A stretch of DNA of 64,000 bases. It comes from Candidatus Nomurabacteria bacterium (GTDB taxonomy: Bacteria > Patescibacteria > Paceibacteria > UBA9973). Below are positions 23,352 through 31,832 of the stretch, in pieces. Location: NCBI GenBank assembly GCA_023267435.1, contig JAHFNH010000002.1, positions 120,250 to 184,249 on the forward strand, written 5' to 3'. The notes beneath the pieces were generated by a model. It had not been told where the DNA came from, did not search any database, and saw only the letters and a list, made by a program, of their open reading frames with translations. The position numbers and the translations under genes are program-made. Every line of letters starts with the position of its first letter. Within the stretch, counting starts at the first letter, position 1.

Positions 23352-24101
23352 ATGCTAAATAATCAAGAAAAAATAAAGATTGTCATCTTGGCTGGTGGCA
23401 AAGGAAAAAGAATGCAAAGCGAATTACCGAAGGTGCTTATGCCTTTGAAAAACAAGCCGATGATTTCCCATATAGTTTCAGAAATAAAAAAAATTTCAGA
23501 TGAAAAGCCGATAGCCATCGTCGGACACAAAGCAGAACTGGTGCAATCCGAACTTGGTGATTTATGTTTTTATGCACTTCAAGAAGAACAGCTCGGCACA
23601 GGCCATGCAGTCTCTTGTGCTAAAGGTGACTGCGCCGATGCTGAACAAATCGTAGTTCTTTCTGGAGATCAGCCTTTCATTTCAGCAAAGACAATAGTGA
23701 ACCTGATAGAGAAACAATTAGACTCAAAGTCAAAAATAACTTTCGCTACGACCGAAGTCCCCGACTTTTTTGATTGGCGCAAAGCGTTTCTTGCTCTCGG
23801 AAGAATTCTGCGTAAAGATGGCGAAGTCGTCGGTATTAAAGAATACAAAGACGCGACAGAAGAAGAAAAGGAAATAAAAGAAATAAATGTCGGATGCTAT
23901 TGTTTTGAAGCAAAATGGCTTTGGGAAAATTTAGAGAAAATAAATAACGACAACAATCAGAAAGAATATTACCTGACCGATCTTTTAAAGATAGCAAAAA
24001 GCGAGGAAGAAAAAATCGAAACAATTAAGATAGATAATCACGAAGCCTTGGGAGCAAATTCCAAAGAAGAACTTGAGATATTAGAGAACTTTGCTGTATA
24101 A
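23352..24101 (+). CDS. GlmU-N-like nucleotidyltransferase
   Basis: 249 residues with the pyrophosphorylase signature LAGGKGKRMQSELPKVLMPL (about 13-32), QLGTGHAVSCAK and VVLSGDQPF (metal/nucleotide Asp), then NVGCYCFEAKWL. This is the N-terminal half of GlmU; the left-handed beta-helix acetyltransferase half is absent. It probably makes UDP-GlcNAc from GlcNAc-1-P, or activates a related sugar phosphate. Monocistronic, ends before a hairpin at about 24119-24148. Confidence 0.85.
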   Translation: MLNNQEKIKIVILAGGKGKRMQSELPKVLMPLKNKPMISHIVSEIKKISDEKPIAIVGHKAELVQSELGDLCFYALQEEQLGTGHAVSCAKGDCADAEQIVVLSGDQPFISAKTIVNLIEKQLDSKSKITFATTEVPDFFDWRKAFLALGRILRKDGEVVGIKEYKDATEEEKEIKEINVGCYCFEAKWLWENLEKINNDNNQKEYYLTDLLKIAKSEEEKIETIKIDNHEALGANSKEELEILENFAV

Positions 24102-24116
24102 AATATAGAAAATAAA

Positions 24117-24148
24117 AAAAACACCCCTAATTAACAAGAGTGTTTTAT
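24117..24148. terminator. Weak terminator between convergent genes
   Basis: AAACAC...GTGTTT short hairpin flanked by A-run and T-run. Confidence 0.45.
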
Positions 24149-24169
24149 ACTTAAACTAGAACGAAAATT

Positions 24170-24643
24170 TTATTTACTATCCAATAAATTCTTAACCGCC
24201 ATTTTTATTTTACCATCTAAAAATATAGATAAATTTGGATCACCATCATGAGAAGTTCCTGGACATGGTAAATTTAAAAAATCTTCCCAACGAATATATC
24301 TTCCTTGATAAGCAGAATTGCCTCCATATCTTTCAATCAACCATTCTGACCCATTAGGACAATAATCAGATAAACCAAATGCACCACTGAGAGCTTTTTT
24401 ATTAAGAATTATTATTCCCTCAATACTTTCCCTAATAGAAAACCTTATTTCGTATTTTAATTGGAATTTGCCTTTTTCTTCTTCTTTCGTAATAGTTAAA
24501 TTGGCAACATCACCATTTTTAAGATATACATAAACATCACTACTAACAACAACCTTCATTTTTATTCCGTGACGATTATACCAATCAGGAAAAAATGAAT
24601 TAGAAAGTTTTGGAATTTTTGATTTTACAGTTTGTGTTTCCAT
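24170..24643 (-). CDS. Unknown protein, 157 aa
   Basis: Not recognised. METQTVKSKIPKLSNSFFPDWYNRHG, then a beta-rich stretch (MKVVVSSDVYVYLKNGDVANLTI) and a C-terminal region with SDYCPNGSEWLIERYGGN and RWEDFLNLPCPGTSHDG. No signal or membrane segment. Divergent from 24856-25278, sharing the palindromic -35 at 24781-24792; the leader ends in CTAAAAACTAAAAAA before ATG, without a Shine-Dalgarno site. Confidence 0.65.
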   Translation of the reverse strand: METQTVKSKIPKLSNSFFPDWYNRHGIKMKVVVSSDVYVYLKNGDVANLTITKEEEKGKFQLKYEIRFSIRESIEGIIILNKKALSGAFGLSDYCPNGSEWLIERYGGNSAYQGRYIRWEDFLNLPCPGTSHDGDPNLSIFLDGKIKMAVKNLLDSK

Positions 24644-24763
24644 TTTTTTAGTTTTTAGTTAGACATAAATTTAGTTAATTTTCTCAACCCTCATAAAGGA
24701 GCTGGGAAAATCAACCAAATAGCCTGCTAAAACAAATATTTCAAACAACTGAATCTTGTCATT

Positions 24764-24809
24764 ATATTATCAAACATTTATTGACTCGTCAATATTTTTG
24801 TGATATTGT
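24764..24809. promoter_or_regulatory. Divergent promoter with palindromic -35
   Basis: TTGACTCGTCAA (24781-24792) gives both -35 boxes. Plus: TTGACT, 17-base spacer, TATTGT (24804-24809). Minus: TTGACG, 17-base spacer, TAATAT (24769-24764). Confidence 0.7.
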
Positions 24810-24855
24810 TTGGATAAATAAATTTGTTATTGTTAAACCTTAAAAACTAAATATC

Positions 24856-25278
24856 ATGTTAAACATAAATCGTTTCAATAATGAAACTAAGGAAATCATC
24901 AATCTGATAATCAATTGTTGGCCAATGCGGTACGCTGGCAAAAATGAAAACGTCCAAAAAGATATTGAAAAAACGATCAAGAATCTTAAACGGATGAGGA
25001 AAGAAAACCTCAATGGTATTCTTAGTCTTGGTGGTTCAATTGAAGAATATCTTGATGCACTTGCCATTTGCGAGAAAAACAAAGAATTATTATCACAAGC
25101 CATATTTTCAAGCTTTATTGCAGAAAAGAAAAAAATTGAAATGTACCAAAGATTTCAAAATGCCAAACTTGGTTTAATTGAAGAACTGCTTGAACGTAAA
25201 CAAATTACTTCCAGAACAGCTCAATACTTAAGACGATGGAAAAGTTTGGGTAAGGGTTCAGAAAGTTCATTTATTTGA
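24856..25278 (+). CDS. Unknown helical protein, 140 aa
   Basis: Not recognised. Almost fully helical and charged (NVQKDIEKTIKNLKRMRKENLNG, then EYLDALAICEKNKELLSQAIF, EELLERKQITSRTAQYLRRWKSLG). The C-terminal ITSRTAQYLRRW looks like a small DNA-binding or adaptor helix pair. Divergent with 24170-24643 through a shared palindromic promoter. Ends in TGA. Function unknown. Confidence 0.65.
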   Translation: MLNINRFNNETKEIINLIINCWPMRYAGKNENVQKDIEKTIKNLKRMRKENLNGILSLGGSIEEYLDALAICEKNKELLSQAIFSSFIAEKKKIEMYQRFQNAKLGLIEELLERKQITSRTAQYLRRWKSLGKGSESSFI

Positions 25279-25293
25279 TACATGGTTTAAATT

Positions 25294-25325
25294 AAAGCTC
25301 CACAGAAATGTGAGAGCTTTTTTAT
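25294..25325 (+). terminator. Terminator of the 24856-25278 gene
   Basis: AAAGCTC-CACA-GAAA-TGTG-AGAGCTTT with a T-run. Confidence 0.75.
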
Positions 25326-25376
25326 TTTCCTAAAATATTTGATAATTTACTAAAAAATAGCTATTATAGGTTACAT

Positions 25377-25449
25377 GCGCGGTTAGCTCAGTTGGTAGAG
25401 CGACCCCTTGACGTGGGGTAGGTCACAGGTTCGAATCCTGTATCGCGCA
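25377..25449 (+). tRNA. tRNA-Val(GAC)
   Basis: Acceptor GCGCGGT / ATCGCGC, anticodon stem ACCCC / GGGGT with loop TTGACGT (anticodon GAC), T arm ACAGG-TTCGAAT-CCTGT. CCA not encoded. Confidence 0.95.
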
Positions 25450-25482
25450 CAAAAGGCTTATTTTTTAAGCATATTAAAGGGC

Positions 25483-25511
25483 TTGACAAGTTGTATATTA
25501 TCTGATATACT
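25483..25511 (+). promoter_or_regulatory. Promoter of the 25579-25908 gene
   Basis: TTGACA (25483-25488), 17-base spacer, TATACT (25506-25511). The -35 extends to TTGACAAGT, nine of the twelve bases of the palindrome seen elsewhere. Confidence 0.7.
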
Positions 25512-25578
25512 TGGTTCAGATAAGATCATTAAACCAAAAAACAAGTCCTGCTGAGTCAAGTAGGTGGGCAAAAGAAAA

Positions 25579-25908
25579 ATGAAAAAGAAAGTAAAAGTTT
25601 TCGCAATGACCATTGGGTTTTTTGCACTAATTGCATTAGTACAAATAAATTTAGCTGGAGGGATCACTTCCGATAATATGATTGCTACCGGTGTTTACAT
25701 GTTTGCTGGAATAGCGTTAGGATTTTTATTATGTTCTCCTTTCAGTAAAAAGGAAGTAAATAAAGATGTAACTACCGCTATCAGGACAAGTAACAAACCG
25801 GTACACTTCAGAGATATCAAATACCGAAACATTAAAGGACAAAGAAATGTGAGAAGTACTGAAAAATCTTTGCAAGTATCAGAATGTGACATAGCGATGC
25901 GAAATTAA
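25579..25908 (+). CDS. Small two-helix membrane protein, 109 aa
   Basis: MKKKVKVFAMTIGFFALIALVQINLAGG, then GVYMFAGIALGFLLCSPF: two membrane helices at about 8-26 and 39-57, followed by a basic cytosolic tail (VHFRDIKYRNIKGQRNVRSTE). ATG at 25579 is preferred; a GTG at 25564 would add MGKRK. Function unknown. Monocistronic with its own promoter and terminator. Confidence 0.65.
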   Translation: MKKKVKVFAMTIGFFALIALVQINLAGGITSDNMIATGVYMFAGIALGFLLCSPFSKKEVNKDVTTAIRTSNKPVHFRDIKYRNIKGQRNVRSTEKSLQVSECDIAMRN

Positions 25909-25912
25909 AATT

Positions 25913-25946
25913 AGGGGTTCATGAAATAATTCATGAACCCCTTTTT
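25913..25946 (+). terminator. Terminator of the 25579-25908 gene
   Basis: AGGGGTTCATGA / TCATGAACCCCT, 12-bp perfect stem, then TTTTTA. Confidence 0.9.
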
Positions 25947-26044
25947 ATTTTGCAATTTTTATAAATTTTTATCTTTAAACACTTCCCCTTTCAAAAAAGA
26001 TCTTATTTTGATAGTATAAACGAACGTTTTAATTAATGACATAT

Positions 26045-27133
26045 ATGAAAATACTCGCAATCGAAACATCCTGCGACGAAACAGGAATAAGTATATTGGA
26101 AATAAAAGGAGGAATTAAAAATCCTTCTTTTAGAGTTTTGGCGGACAGCTTGAATTCTCAAATAAAAATACACGCTCCTTTCGGTGGAGTGTACCCCATG
26201 CTAGCCAAAAGAGAACATCAAAAAAATCTTCCGATTTTATTTGAAAGAACATTAAAAAAAGCGGGTAAAAAAATCGCCTCTTCGGCGATCCGCCGTAGAG
26301 GCGGAAAACTATTTGATTTAATAGCTGTCACTTCCGGCCCAGGCCTCGAACCTGCACTTTGGACAGGAATAATGTTCGCGCAAGAACTAGCTAAAAAATG
26401 GAAAGTTCCCATTGTACCAGTTAATCATATGGAAGGTCATATTCTTTCTGTATTTGGAAAACAAAAAGGTGAATTCTCCATTCCAAAAATAAAATTCCCT
26501 ATTCTTTCCTTGCTTGTTTCCGGCGGACATACGGAATTGGTGCTTTCAAAAGATTGGATGAAATACGAAGTCATCGGCGAGACACTGGATGATGCAGCTG
26601 GAGAGGCTTTTGATAAAGTTGCCAGAATGCTCGAACTTCCCTATCCTGGCGGACCGGAAATTTCAAAGCTGGCAGAACAAGGCAGGAAAACTTTTAAAAA
26701 TCTTCCGGAAGAAATAAAATTACCTCGCCCGATGATGTACAGTAAAAATTTTGATTTTTCTTTTTCTGGATTAAAAACTGCCGTATTATACCTAACTCAG
26801 AAAATTGGAAAATTAAACGACAAAACTAAAAAGCAGATAGCAACAGAATTTGAAAATGCCGTAGTTGAAACTTTAATTTACAAAACAAAAAAAGCTATAG
26901 AAAAATACAATATCAAAACAATCGTGGTGGCGGGCGGGGTATCTTCTAATAAACATTTAAGAAAAGAAATAAAAAAAATGGTAGGGTTGAAACAAAAAAT
27001 TCTATTTCCTGGCAAAAAACTTTCTACCGATAATTCTGTGATGATAGGCATAACAGGATATTTCAGATTTATAAAAAAAGGAAAAAAAATCGGCGCCTCA
27101 AAAATAAAAGCTGAAGGATATATGCACCTTTAA
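26045..27133 (+). CDS. tsaD: tRNA N6-threonylcarbamoyladenosine transferase TsaD
   Basis: 362 residues from ATG 26045 (MKILAIETSCDETGISIL, the standard start; an ATG nine bases upstream is less likely). Metal site NHMEGHI (H-x3-H), substrate loop SGGHTELVL, GETLDDAAGEAFDKVAR and PYPGGPEISKLA, C-terminal VVAGGVSSNKHLR and LSTDNSVMIG. Forms t6A37 in ANN-decoding tRNAs with TsaB/TsaE. An extra SSAIRRRGGK segment (about residues 78-87) is coded by a palindromic repeat at 26275-26304. Confidence 0.95.
   Translation: MKILAIETSCDETGISILEIKGGIKNPSFRVLADSLNSQIKIHAPFGGVYPMLAKREHQKNLPILFERTLKKAGKKIASSAIRRRGGKLFDLIAVTSGPGLEPALWTGIMFAQELAKKWKVPIVPVNHMEGHILSVFGKQKGEFSIPKIKFPILSLLVSGGHTELVLSKDWMKYEVIGETLDDAAGEAFDKVARMLELPYPGGPEISKLAEQGRKTFKNLPEEIKLPRPMMYSKNFDFSFSGLKTAVLYLTQKIGKLNDKTKKQIATEFENAVVETLIYKTKKAIEKYNIKTIVVAGGVSSNKHLRKEIKKMVGLKQKILFPGKKLSTDNSVMIGITGYFRFIKKGKKIGASKIKAEGYMHL
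26275..26304. repeat. Palindromic repeat inserted in tsaD
   Basis: CGCCTCTTCGGCG-ATC-CGCCGTAGAGGCG forms a 13-bp stem with one T-T mismatch and a 3-base loop, much more G+C-rich than the gene. It is in frame and adds residues SAIRRRGG. Confidence 0.7.
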
Positions 27134-27148
27134 AAAATAACTTAAAAA

Positions 27149-27166
27149 TGCTATATTATAAGGATG
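27149..27166 (+). promoter_or_regulatory. Leaderless-type promoter of valS
   Basis: Extended -10 TGC-TATATT (hexamer 27152-27157), six bases, ATG at 27164. Confidence 0.5.
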
Positions 27167-29323
27167 GAAATTAATCCAAAACTGCTAAAACCATACGATC
27201 CGGCTGAAACAGAAAGCAACATCTACAGGCTTTGGGAAGAGAGCGGTTTTTTTAATCCGGACAATTTGCCCGATGACAGGAAAAATCCTTTTACTATCAT
27301 AATGCCACCTCCAAATGTGACTGGTGTCCTTCATATGGGTCACGCATTAATGATCACTCTTGAAGATATAATGATCCGTTATAAACGCATGCAAGGATAT
27401 AAAACACTCTGGCTCCCTGGCACAGACCACGCTGCGATAGCCACTCAGTCAAAAGTTGAAAAAGAAATTCAAAAAAAAGAAGGAAAATCTCGCCATGATT
27501 TAGGTAGAGAAGAAATGTTGAAAAGAATAAAAGAATTTGCTCAGCAAAGTCATGATACGATCATCTCTCAAATAAAAACTATGGGCGCATCTTGCGATTG
27601 GTCTCGAGAAGCTTTTACTTTGGATGAAAAAAGAAATCTCGCAGTCAATACTGTTTTCAAAAAAATGTACGACGATGGCATAATCTATCGCGGTAATAGA
27701 ATTATAAACTGGGATCCGAAAGGACAGACAACTATTTCCGACGATGAAATTGTTTACGAAGAACGTACAGCAAAAATGTACACTTTTAAATATTCAAAAG
27801 ACTTCCCTATTTCAATTTCTACCACTCGTCCAGAAACAAAAGTCGGAGACGTGGCAGTCGCAGTGCATCCAGAAGATACAAGATACACAAACTTTATTGG
27901 TAAAGAATATGATTTAGTATTCTGTGGAGTTCCTATTCACATAAAAATAATTGCAGATAAAGAAGTCGATCCAGCTTTTGGTACTGGCGCGCTTGGTGTC
28001 ACACCCGCACACTCTATGACTGACTGGGAAATAGCTGATAGGCACGACCTCCCTCGCCCACAAGTTATAAACGAATATGCCAAAATGACAGTAGGTGCAG
28101 ATAATTTATTGGGCAAGAAAACAACTGAAGCAAGAGAGGTAATTGTAGAATGGCTTCGCGCAGAAAAACTTTTAGAAAAAGAAGAAGAAATAAAACAAAA
28201 TATTTCTACAGCTGAACGCACAGGTGGAATCATCGAACCTCTTCCAAAACTTCAATGGTTTATAAATGTAAATAAGCCTATCAAAGAACGCGATAATAAG
28301 ACTCTGAAGGAGTTAATGCGTGAGCCATTAGAAAATGGAAATATAAACATAATTCCTGATTATTTTTCAAAAACATATTTCCACTGGATAGAAAATTTGC
28401 GCGACTGGTGCATTTCAAGGCAGATTTGGTATGGACATCGAGTTCCTGTTTGGTACCGTTCGGCTTCGCTCACGGCGAGTCGTGAAGATGAAGTTTACTG
28501 CGGAGTAACAGCCCCTGAAGGTGAAAACTGGAAACAAGATGAAGACACATTGGACACATGGTTTTCTTCCGGCATGTGGACATTTTCCACGCTCGGTTGG
28601 CCAGAACAAACAGCAGACTTAAAAACATATCATCCGACAGATGTACTAGAAACAGGTAGTGAAATAATTTTCTTTTGGGTTGCTCGAATGATACTCATGA
28701 GTGAATATGTTCTTGGAGAAATCCCATTTAAAACTATTTATCTTCACGGCACAGTCCGCGATGCAAAAGGACGCAAAATGTCGAAATCTCTCGGCAATGG
28801 AATCGATCCTATCGATATTGCTCAAAAATTTGGCGCTGATGCTGGACGCATGGCTCTCGTTACAGGTACGGCTCCAGGCACAGATAGCAGAATAGATGAA
28901 AACAAAATAAAAGGTTATAAAAATTTTGCAAATAAAATTTGGAACATTACCCGCTTCGTCTTAGATAATGTCAGTGAAAATAATTTTGAAAACAATATCC
29001 AAAATGATCTAACAGAAGAATTTAAAAAAATATATCAAGACATAACATCAGATATGGAAAATTATCGTTTTCATATCGCATCAGAAAAAATATATCATTA
29101 TATCTGGCACAGATTTGCAGATGAAATAATCGAAGAAAGTAAAGAAATAATAAAAGCTGGCGGTGAAAAAGCTGAAGAAAGAAAAAACGCATTAGTTTCA
29201 ATTTGGAAAGATTGTCTTAGAACTCTTCACCCATTTATGCCTTTTGTCACCGAAGAAATTTGGTCGATGATTCCTAAAAAAAATAAAAATCTTTTAATAA
29301 TAGAGAAGTGGCCAAATGAATAA
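27164..29323 (+). CDS. valS: Valyl-tRNA synthetase
   Basis: 719 residues. Class I signatures HMGHA (HIGH; PPPNVTGVLHMGHALM at about 47-62) and KMSKS (RKMSKSLGNGIDP at about 535-547). CP1 editing domain contains TTRPETKVGDVAV and GTGALGVTPAHSMTDWEIA. It is shorter than the usual 850-950 because the C-terminal coiled coil is missing. A palindromic element (28459-28486) adds RSASLTASRE in the region after HRVPVWY. Its end overlaps prsW by eight bases. Confidence 0.95.
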   Translation: MEINPKLLKPYDPAETESNIYRLWEESGFFNPDNLPDDRKNPFTIIMPPPNVTGVLHMGHALMITLEDIMIRYKRMQGYKTLWLPGTDHAAIATQSKVEKEIQKKEGKSRHDLGREEMLKRIKEFAQQSHDTIISQIKTMGASCDWSREAFTLDEKRNLAVNTVFKKMYDDGIIYRGNRIINWDPKGQTTISDDEIVYEERTAKMYTFKYSKDFPISISTTRPETKVGDVAVAVHPEDTRYTNFIGKEYDLVFCGVPIHIKIIADKEVDPAFGTGALGVTPAHSMTDWEIADRHDLPRPQVINEYAKMTVGADNLLGKKTTEAREVIVEWLRAEKLLEKEEEIKQNISTAERTGGIIEPLPKLQWFINVNKPIKERDNKTLKELMREPLENGNINIIPDYFSKTYFHWIENLRDWCISRQIWYGHRVPVWYRSASLTASREDEVYCGVTAPEGENWKQDEDTLDTWFSSGMWTFSTLGWPEQTADLKTYHPTDVLETGSEIIFFWVARMILMSEYVLGEIPFKTIYLHGTVRDAKGRKMSKSLGNGIDPIDIAQKFGADAGRMALVTGTAPGTDSRIDENKIKGYKNFANKIWNITRFVLDNVSENNFENNIQNDLTEEFKKIYQDITSDMENYRFHIASEKIYHYIWHRFADEIIEESKEIIKAGGEKAEERKNALVSIWKDCLRTLHPFMPFVTEEIWSMIPKKNKNLLIIEKWPNE
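28459..28486. repeat. Repeat element inserted in valS
   Basis: TTCGGCTTCGCTCACGGCGA-GTCGTGAA, an imperfect palindrome, G+C-rich compared with its surroundings, in frame (RSASLTASRE). I recognise this kind of block as recurrent in Candidate Phyla Radiation genomes. Confidence 0.5.
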
Positions 29324-30008
29324 CGATCCAAAAATTTTAGGCTTGGCACTCTTGGGTGGAATCGTCCCCGCACTTTTTTGGCTATGGTTTTGGCTCCGTG
29401 AGAATAGAGAAAAACCGGAACCAAAAGGCCTTTTAACTATTTGTTTCATTATCGGCATGATCGCGGTTATTTTCGTGTTGCCAATCGAAAAATTTCTTCA
29501 AACAAATATTCACGTTAATGAATGGCAGATCATCAGCTGGGCCACGGCCGAAGAATTAATAAAATATTTGGCTGTTATGACAATTCTTTTTAGAACGTCT
29601 TATGTAAAAAATCCCATAGACTGGCCTATTTACATGATAACCGTAGCTTTAGGTTTCGCTGCGCTGGAAAATATGCTTTTTTTAATAAAACCACTTTCAT
29701 TAAATCAATCAACTGTAGGACTTTTAACAAGCCAATTAAGATTCTTGGGGTCTACCTTATTGCATGCCGTATCGAGCGGAATAGTCGGCATTTCTCTCGG
29801 ACTTTCTTTCTTTATTAAAGATTGGAAAAAAAAATGGTATCTTCTCATGGGACTTATACTAGCTATTTCCTTGCATAGTGCCTTTAATTTTTTTATAATG
29901 AAGAATAACGGAAGCGATTTTTTGAAAGTCTTCGCTTTCCTGTGGGTCGCAACCATTATCAATATGTTACTTTTTGAAAAAATAAGAAGAATGAGCGGAG
30001 AATATTAA
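29316..30008 (+). CDS. prsW: PrsW-family intramembrane glutamic protease
   Basis: 230 residues with about seven membrane helices. The first catalytic motif is TAEELIKYLAVM (EExxK at about residues 75-79), then GFAALENMLFL (FxxxE) and the His motif HAVSSGIVGISLG plus SLHSAFNFF. PrsW proteases cleave membrane proteins (anti-sigma factors in Bacillus). Start overlaps valS by eight bases, so translation is probably coupled. Substrate unknown. Confidence 0.85.
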   Translation: MNNDPKILGLALLGGIVPALFWLWFWLRENREKPEPKGLLTICFIIGMIAVIFVLPIEKFLQTNIHVNEWQIISWATAEELIKYLAVMTILFRTSYVKNPIDWPIYMITVALGFAALENMLFLIKPLSLNQSTVGLLTSQLRFLGSTLLHAVSSGIVGISLGLSFFIKDWKKKWYLLMGLILAISLHSAFNFFIMKNNGSDFLKVFAFLWVATIINMLLFEKIRRMSGEY

Positions 30009-30025
30009 TTGCTCATAAAAAAAAT

Positions 30026-30505
30026 ATGTTAAATAATAAAAGAAAATCGTTTTTTGAGAGATTAACAGGAAGTGTTCGTGCTGACGAAGAACAGGAGCAA
30101 GAGGAACAGACAAAAAGAGTGTCAGTGCGAGGAGGTCAAAAAATTCCTAGCAACTGGATGGAAGAAGAAGTTGAAGAAGCTGAGCTCACTGTGGATGTGT
30201 ATCAGACACCTACAGACATAATTGTGCAGACAATGGTCGCTGGAGTAAAGCCTGAAGATTTAGAACTCACCATCGCTCGCGATATGATCACTATCCGAGG
30301 CAAGCGCGAAGAATCTCGCACAATAGACGAAGATAATTATTTTACAAAAGAACTTTATTGGGGTACATTCTCTCGAACGATACTCCTTCCCCAAGAAGTC
30401 GACCCCGAAGAAGCTGAAGCGACAGAAAAACACGGTTTACTCACTATAAAGCTTCCAAAAATAGACAAAGAGAAAAAAACAAGCGTAAAAGTGAAATCTA
30501 TATAA
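30026..30505 (+). CDS. Small heat-shock protein Hsp20
   Basis: 159 residues. Alpha-crystallin domain from about 50 to 155: ELTVDVYQTPTDIIVQTMVAGVKPEDLELTIARDMITIRGKRE, ending with GLLTIKLPK (GxLxIxxPK). The N-terminal arm is charged (DEEQEQEEQ). ATP-independent chaperone. Short gap after prsW. The end faces the ncRNA terminator at 30513. Confidence 0.93.
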   Translation: MLNNKRKSFFERLTGSVRADEEQEQEEQTKRVSVRGGQKIPSNWMEEEVEEAELTVDVYQTPTDIIVQTMVAGVKPEDLELTIARDMITIRGKREESRTIDEDNYFTKELYWGTFSRTILLPQEVDPEEAEATEKHGLLTIKLPKIDKEKKTSVKVKSI

Positions 30506-30511
30506 CATAAA

Positions 30512-30732
30512 ATAAAAACCCCACCAACTATGTTGATGGGGTTGCCTCTGCGATAGAGCACAGGTCTAAGCCGATTTAGCCATAAAATCACAAACAGGAC
30601 AAAATCGGGTCTTTGATCGCGTTCAATGTTTCCCTTGAGAGCGAGAACGCCATTAGCAATAAGGGGTAACTGTCCAAGTCGTAGAGTTCACTCACGACTA
30701 TGCTGATCCGTTACATCGATTTACCAGCCCCC
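30512..30732 (-). ncRNA. Unidentified structured RNA, about 220 nt
   Basis: Complete minus-strand unit without a gene in it: promoter TTGACA-17-TAATCT (30763-30735, TGC-extended), predicted start in GGGGG at 30728-30732, and an intrinsic terminator CCCCATCAAC / GTTGGTGGGG + TTTTT at 30513-30540. The RNA is visibly richer in G+C than its neighbourhood and holds nested hairpins: GCTGGT/ATCAGC (30702-30728), GTCGTGAG/CTC-T-ACGAC with TGAA loop (30678-30698), GCGTTC/GAACGC (30619-30650), CCGATTT/AAATCGG (30571-30608), CTCT/AGAG (30546-30558). GGACA (30677-30671) can pair with TGTCC in the loop of the fourth hairpin, a possible pseudoknot. No tmRNA, RNase P, SRP or 6S signature is visible. Confidence 0.65.
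30513..30543. terminator. Terminator shared by hsp20 and the ncRNA
   Basis: AACCCCACCAAC-TAT-GTTGATGGGGTT; A-run on one side, so T-run on the minus strand. Confidence 0.8.
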
Positions 30733-30734
30733 AT

Positions 30735-30780
30735 AGATTAGCATAATTAACTTGACTTGTCAATATTTTTATGCTAGTAT
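30735..30780. promoter_or_regulatory. Divergent promoter (ncRNA / 30881 gene) with palindromic -35
   Basis: TTGACTTGTCAA at 30752-30763. Plus: TTGACT, 17 bases, TAGTAT (30775-30780). Minus: TTGACA, 17 bases, TAATCT (30740-30735). Confidence 0.75.
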
Positions 30781-30880
30781 CAGTTTAGATTGAATTTGTT
30801 GGATTTTTATCCGTTAAATTAATAAACCCGATATATATTCCCTCAACTTATTTTATTTAACCTTTTAAAACTTAAGAAAC

Positions 30881-31243
30881 ATGAAATTTAAAGATATTAA
30901 TTTTAACTTCGACAAACTTAGGGAAAATTTCCTTTCTTTATTAAAAGAAGAAGTATCTCCCCTTTTTGAGAATGCTGTTCAAGATGAACAAAGTAAAGCG
31001 GACGATTTTATTAATTACGACATTATTTGGTCCTTCACTGCTAAAAATAAAAGTCGTGAAGTTACAATAGATTGCACTAAAAACAAAGGAGTGGCTGTTG
31101 GTTTTGATAGAGAAAACTCTGATATTTATTACTGTTCTAAAAGCATGAGCGTACTGGAATTTCAAAGAGTAATTCCTGACATAAAAGCATATCTAAAAAA
31201 TGGCAAGGTTAATTATGACAAATTTGAAAAACAGGAATTGTAA
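30881..31243 (+). CDS. Unknown protein, 120 aa
   Basis: Not recognised. MKFKDINFNFDKLRENFLSLLKEEV helix, then a beta-rich half (NYDIIWSFTAKNKSREVTIDC, VAVGFDRENSDIYYC) and a closing helix. No signal or membrane part. The leader of about 95 bases is long and contains ACCTTTTAAAACTTAAG before ATG. Divergent with the ncRNA through a shared palindromic promoter. Confidence 0.65.
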   Translation: MKFKDINFNFDKLRENFLSLLKEEVSPLFENAVQDEQSKADDFINYDIIWSFTAKNKSREVTIDCTKNKGVAVGFDRENSDIYYCSKSMSVLEFQRVIPDIKAYLKNGKVNYDKFEKQEL

Positions 31244-31260
31244 AAATTAAATCTGTTTTT

Positions 31261-31287
31261 AAAAGCACTGAATCAATCAGTGCTTTT
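31261..31287. terminator. Terminator between convergent genes
   Basis: AAGCACTGA-ATCA-ATCAGTGCTT with T-run. Confidence 0.8.
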
Positions 31288-31677
31288 TTAATTATCTGCG
31301 TGATTTGAAAGGGCTTTTTTTACAATTTTTATAAATTCTTCAGCCTCAATTGATTTTGGTATGCATCCCAACACCCCCAGCTCTTTTACTGCTTTTTCTT
31401 CTTCAATTGATAAATCTACATTAGTTAAGAAAATAATTGGAATATTAGAAGTTTCTTTTTCCTCTTTTAGTAAACTGGAAGTTTTTATACCATCCATCAC
31501 AGGCATGTTTATATCCATCAAGATAAGATCTGGTTGAAAGCGTCGTGCTATTTCTCGTCCCTCATTGCCATCCTTTCCATATAAAACCTCAAATCCAGCA
31601 GAAGCTAATTTGGAGCCGAAGAACCGACGATTTATCTCATCTTCATCAACAAGGAGAATGTGAATTTTTTTATCCAT
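31288..31677 (-). CDS. Single-domain response regulator
   Basis: 129 residues from MDKKIHILLVDEDEINRRF (the longer upstream frame is not needed). Receiver fold with the acidic pair DED (about 9-11), phosphoacceptor Asp in LILMDINMPVMDG (about residue 54), Thr in FLTNVD and Lys in CIPKSIEAE. CheY-like with no output domain; the cognate histidine kinase is not in the window. Confidence 0.9.
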   Translation of the reverse strand: MDKKIHILLVDEDEINRRFFGSKLASAGFEVLYGKDGNEGREIARRFQPDLILMDINMPVMDGIKTSSLLKEEKETSNIPIIFLTNVDLSIEEEKAVKELGVLGCIPKSIEAEEFIKIVKKALSNHADN

Positions 31678-31760
31678 ATTTTTATTATAACAATAAAATT
31701 TTAATATGCGAAATAAATTTGCTTTTTCTTGCACACTTTATGTGTTAGATTATTAAATAA

Positions 31761-31832
31761 GTCTTCGTAGTTAAATGGATATAACGACTCCGTCCTAAGG
31801 AGTAGTTGCAGGTTCGATTCCTGCCGAGGACA
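31761..31832 (+). tRNA. tRNA-Arg(CCT)
   Basis: Acceptor GTCTTCG / CGAGGAC, anticodon stem ACTCC / GGAGT with loop GTCCTAA (anticodon CCT), T arm GCAGG-TTCGATT-CCTGC. CCA not encoded. Its last 20 bases are repeated at 31930-31949. Confidence 0.93.

Noticed and set aside
30512..30732. tmRNA or 6S RNA at the unknown RNA
   Set aside because: No tRNA-like acceptor with CCA, no ALAA-type tag; the fold is a set of local hairpins rather than the long rod of 6S.
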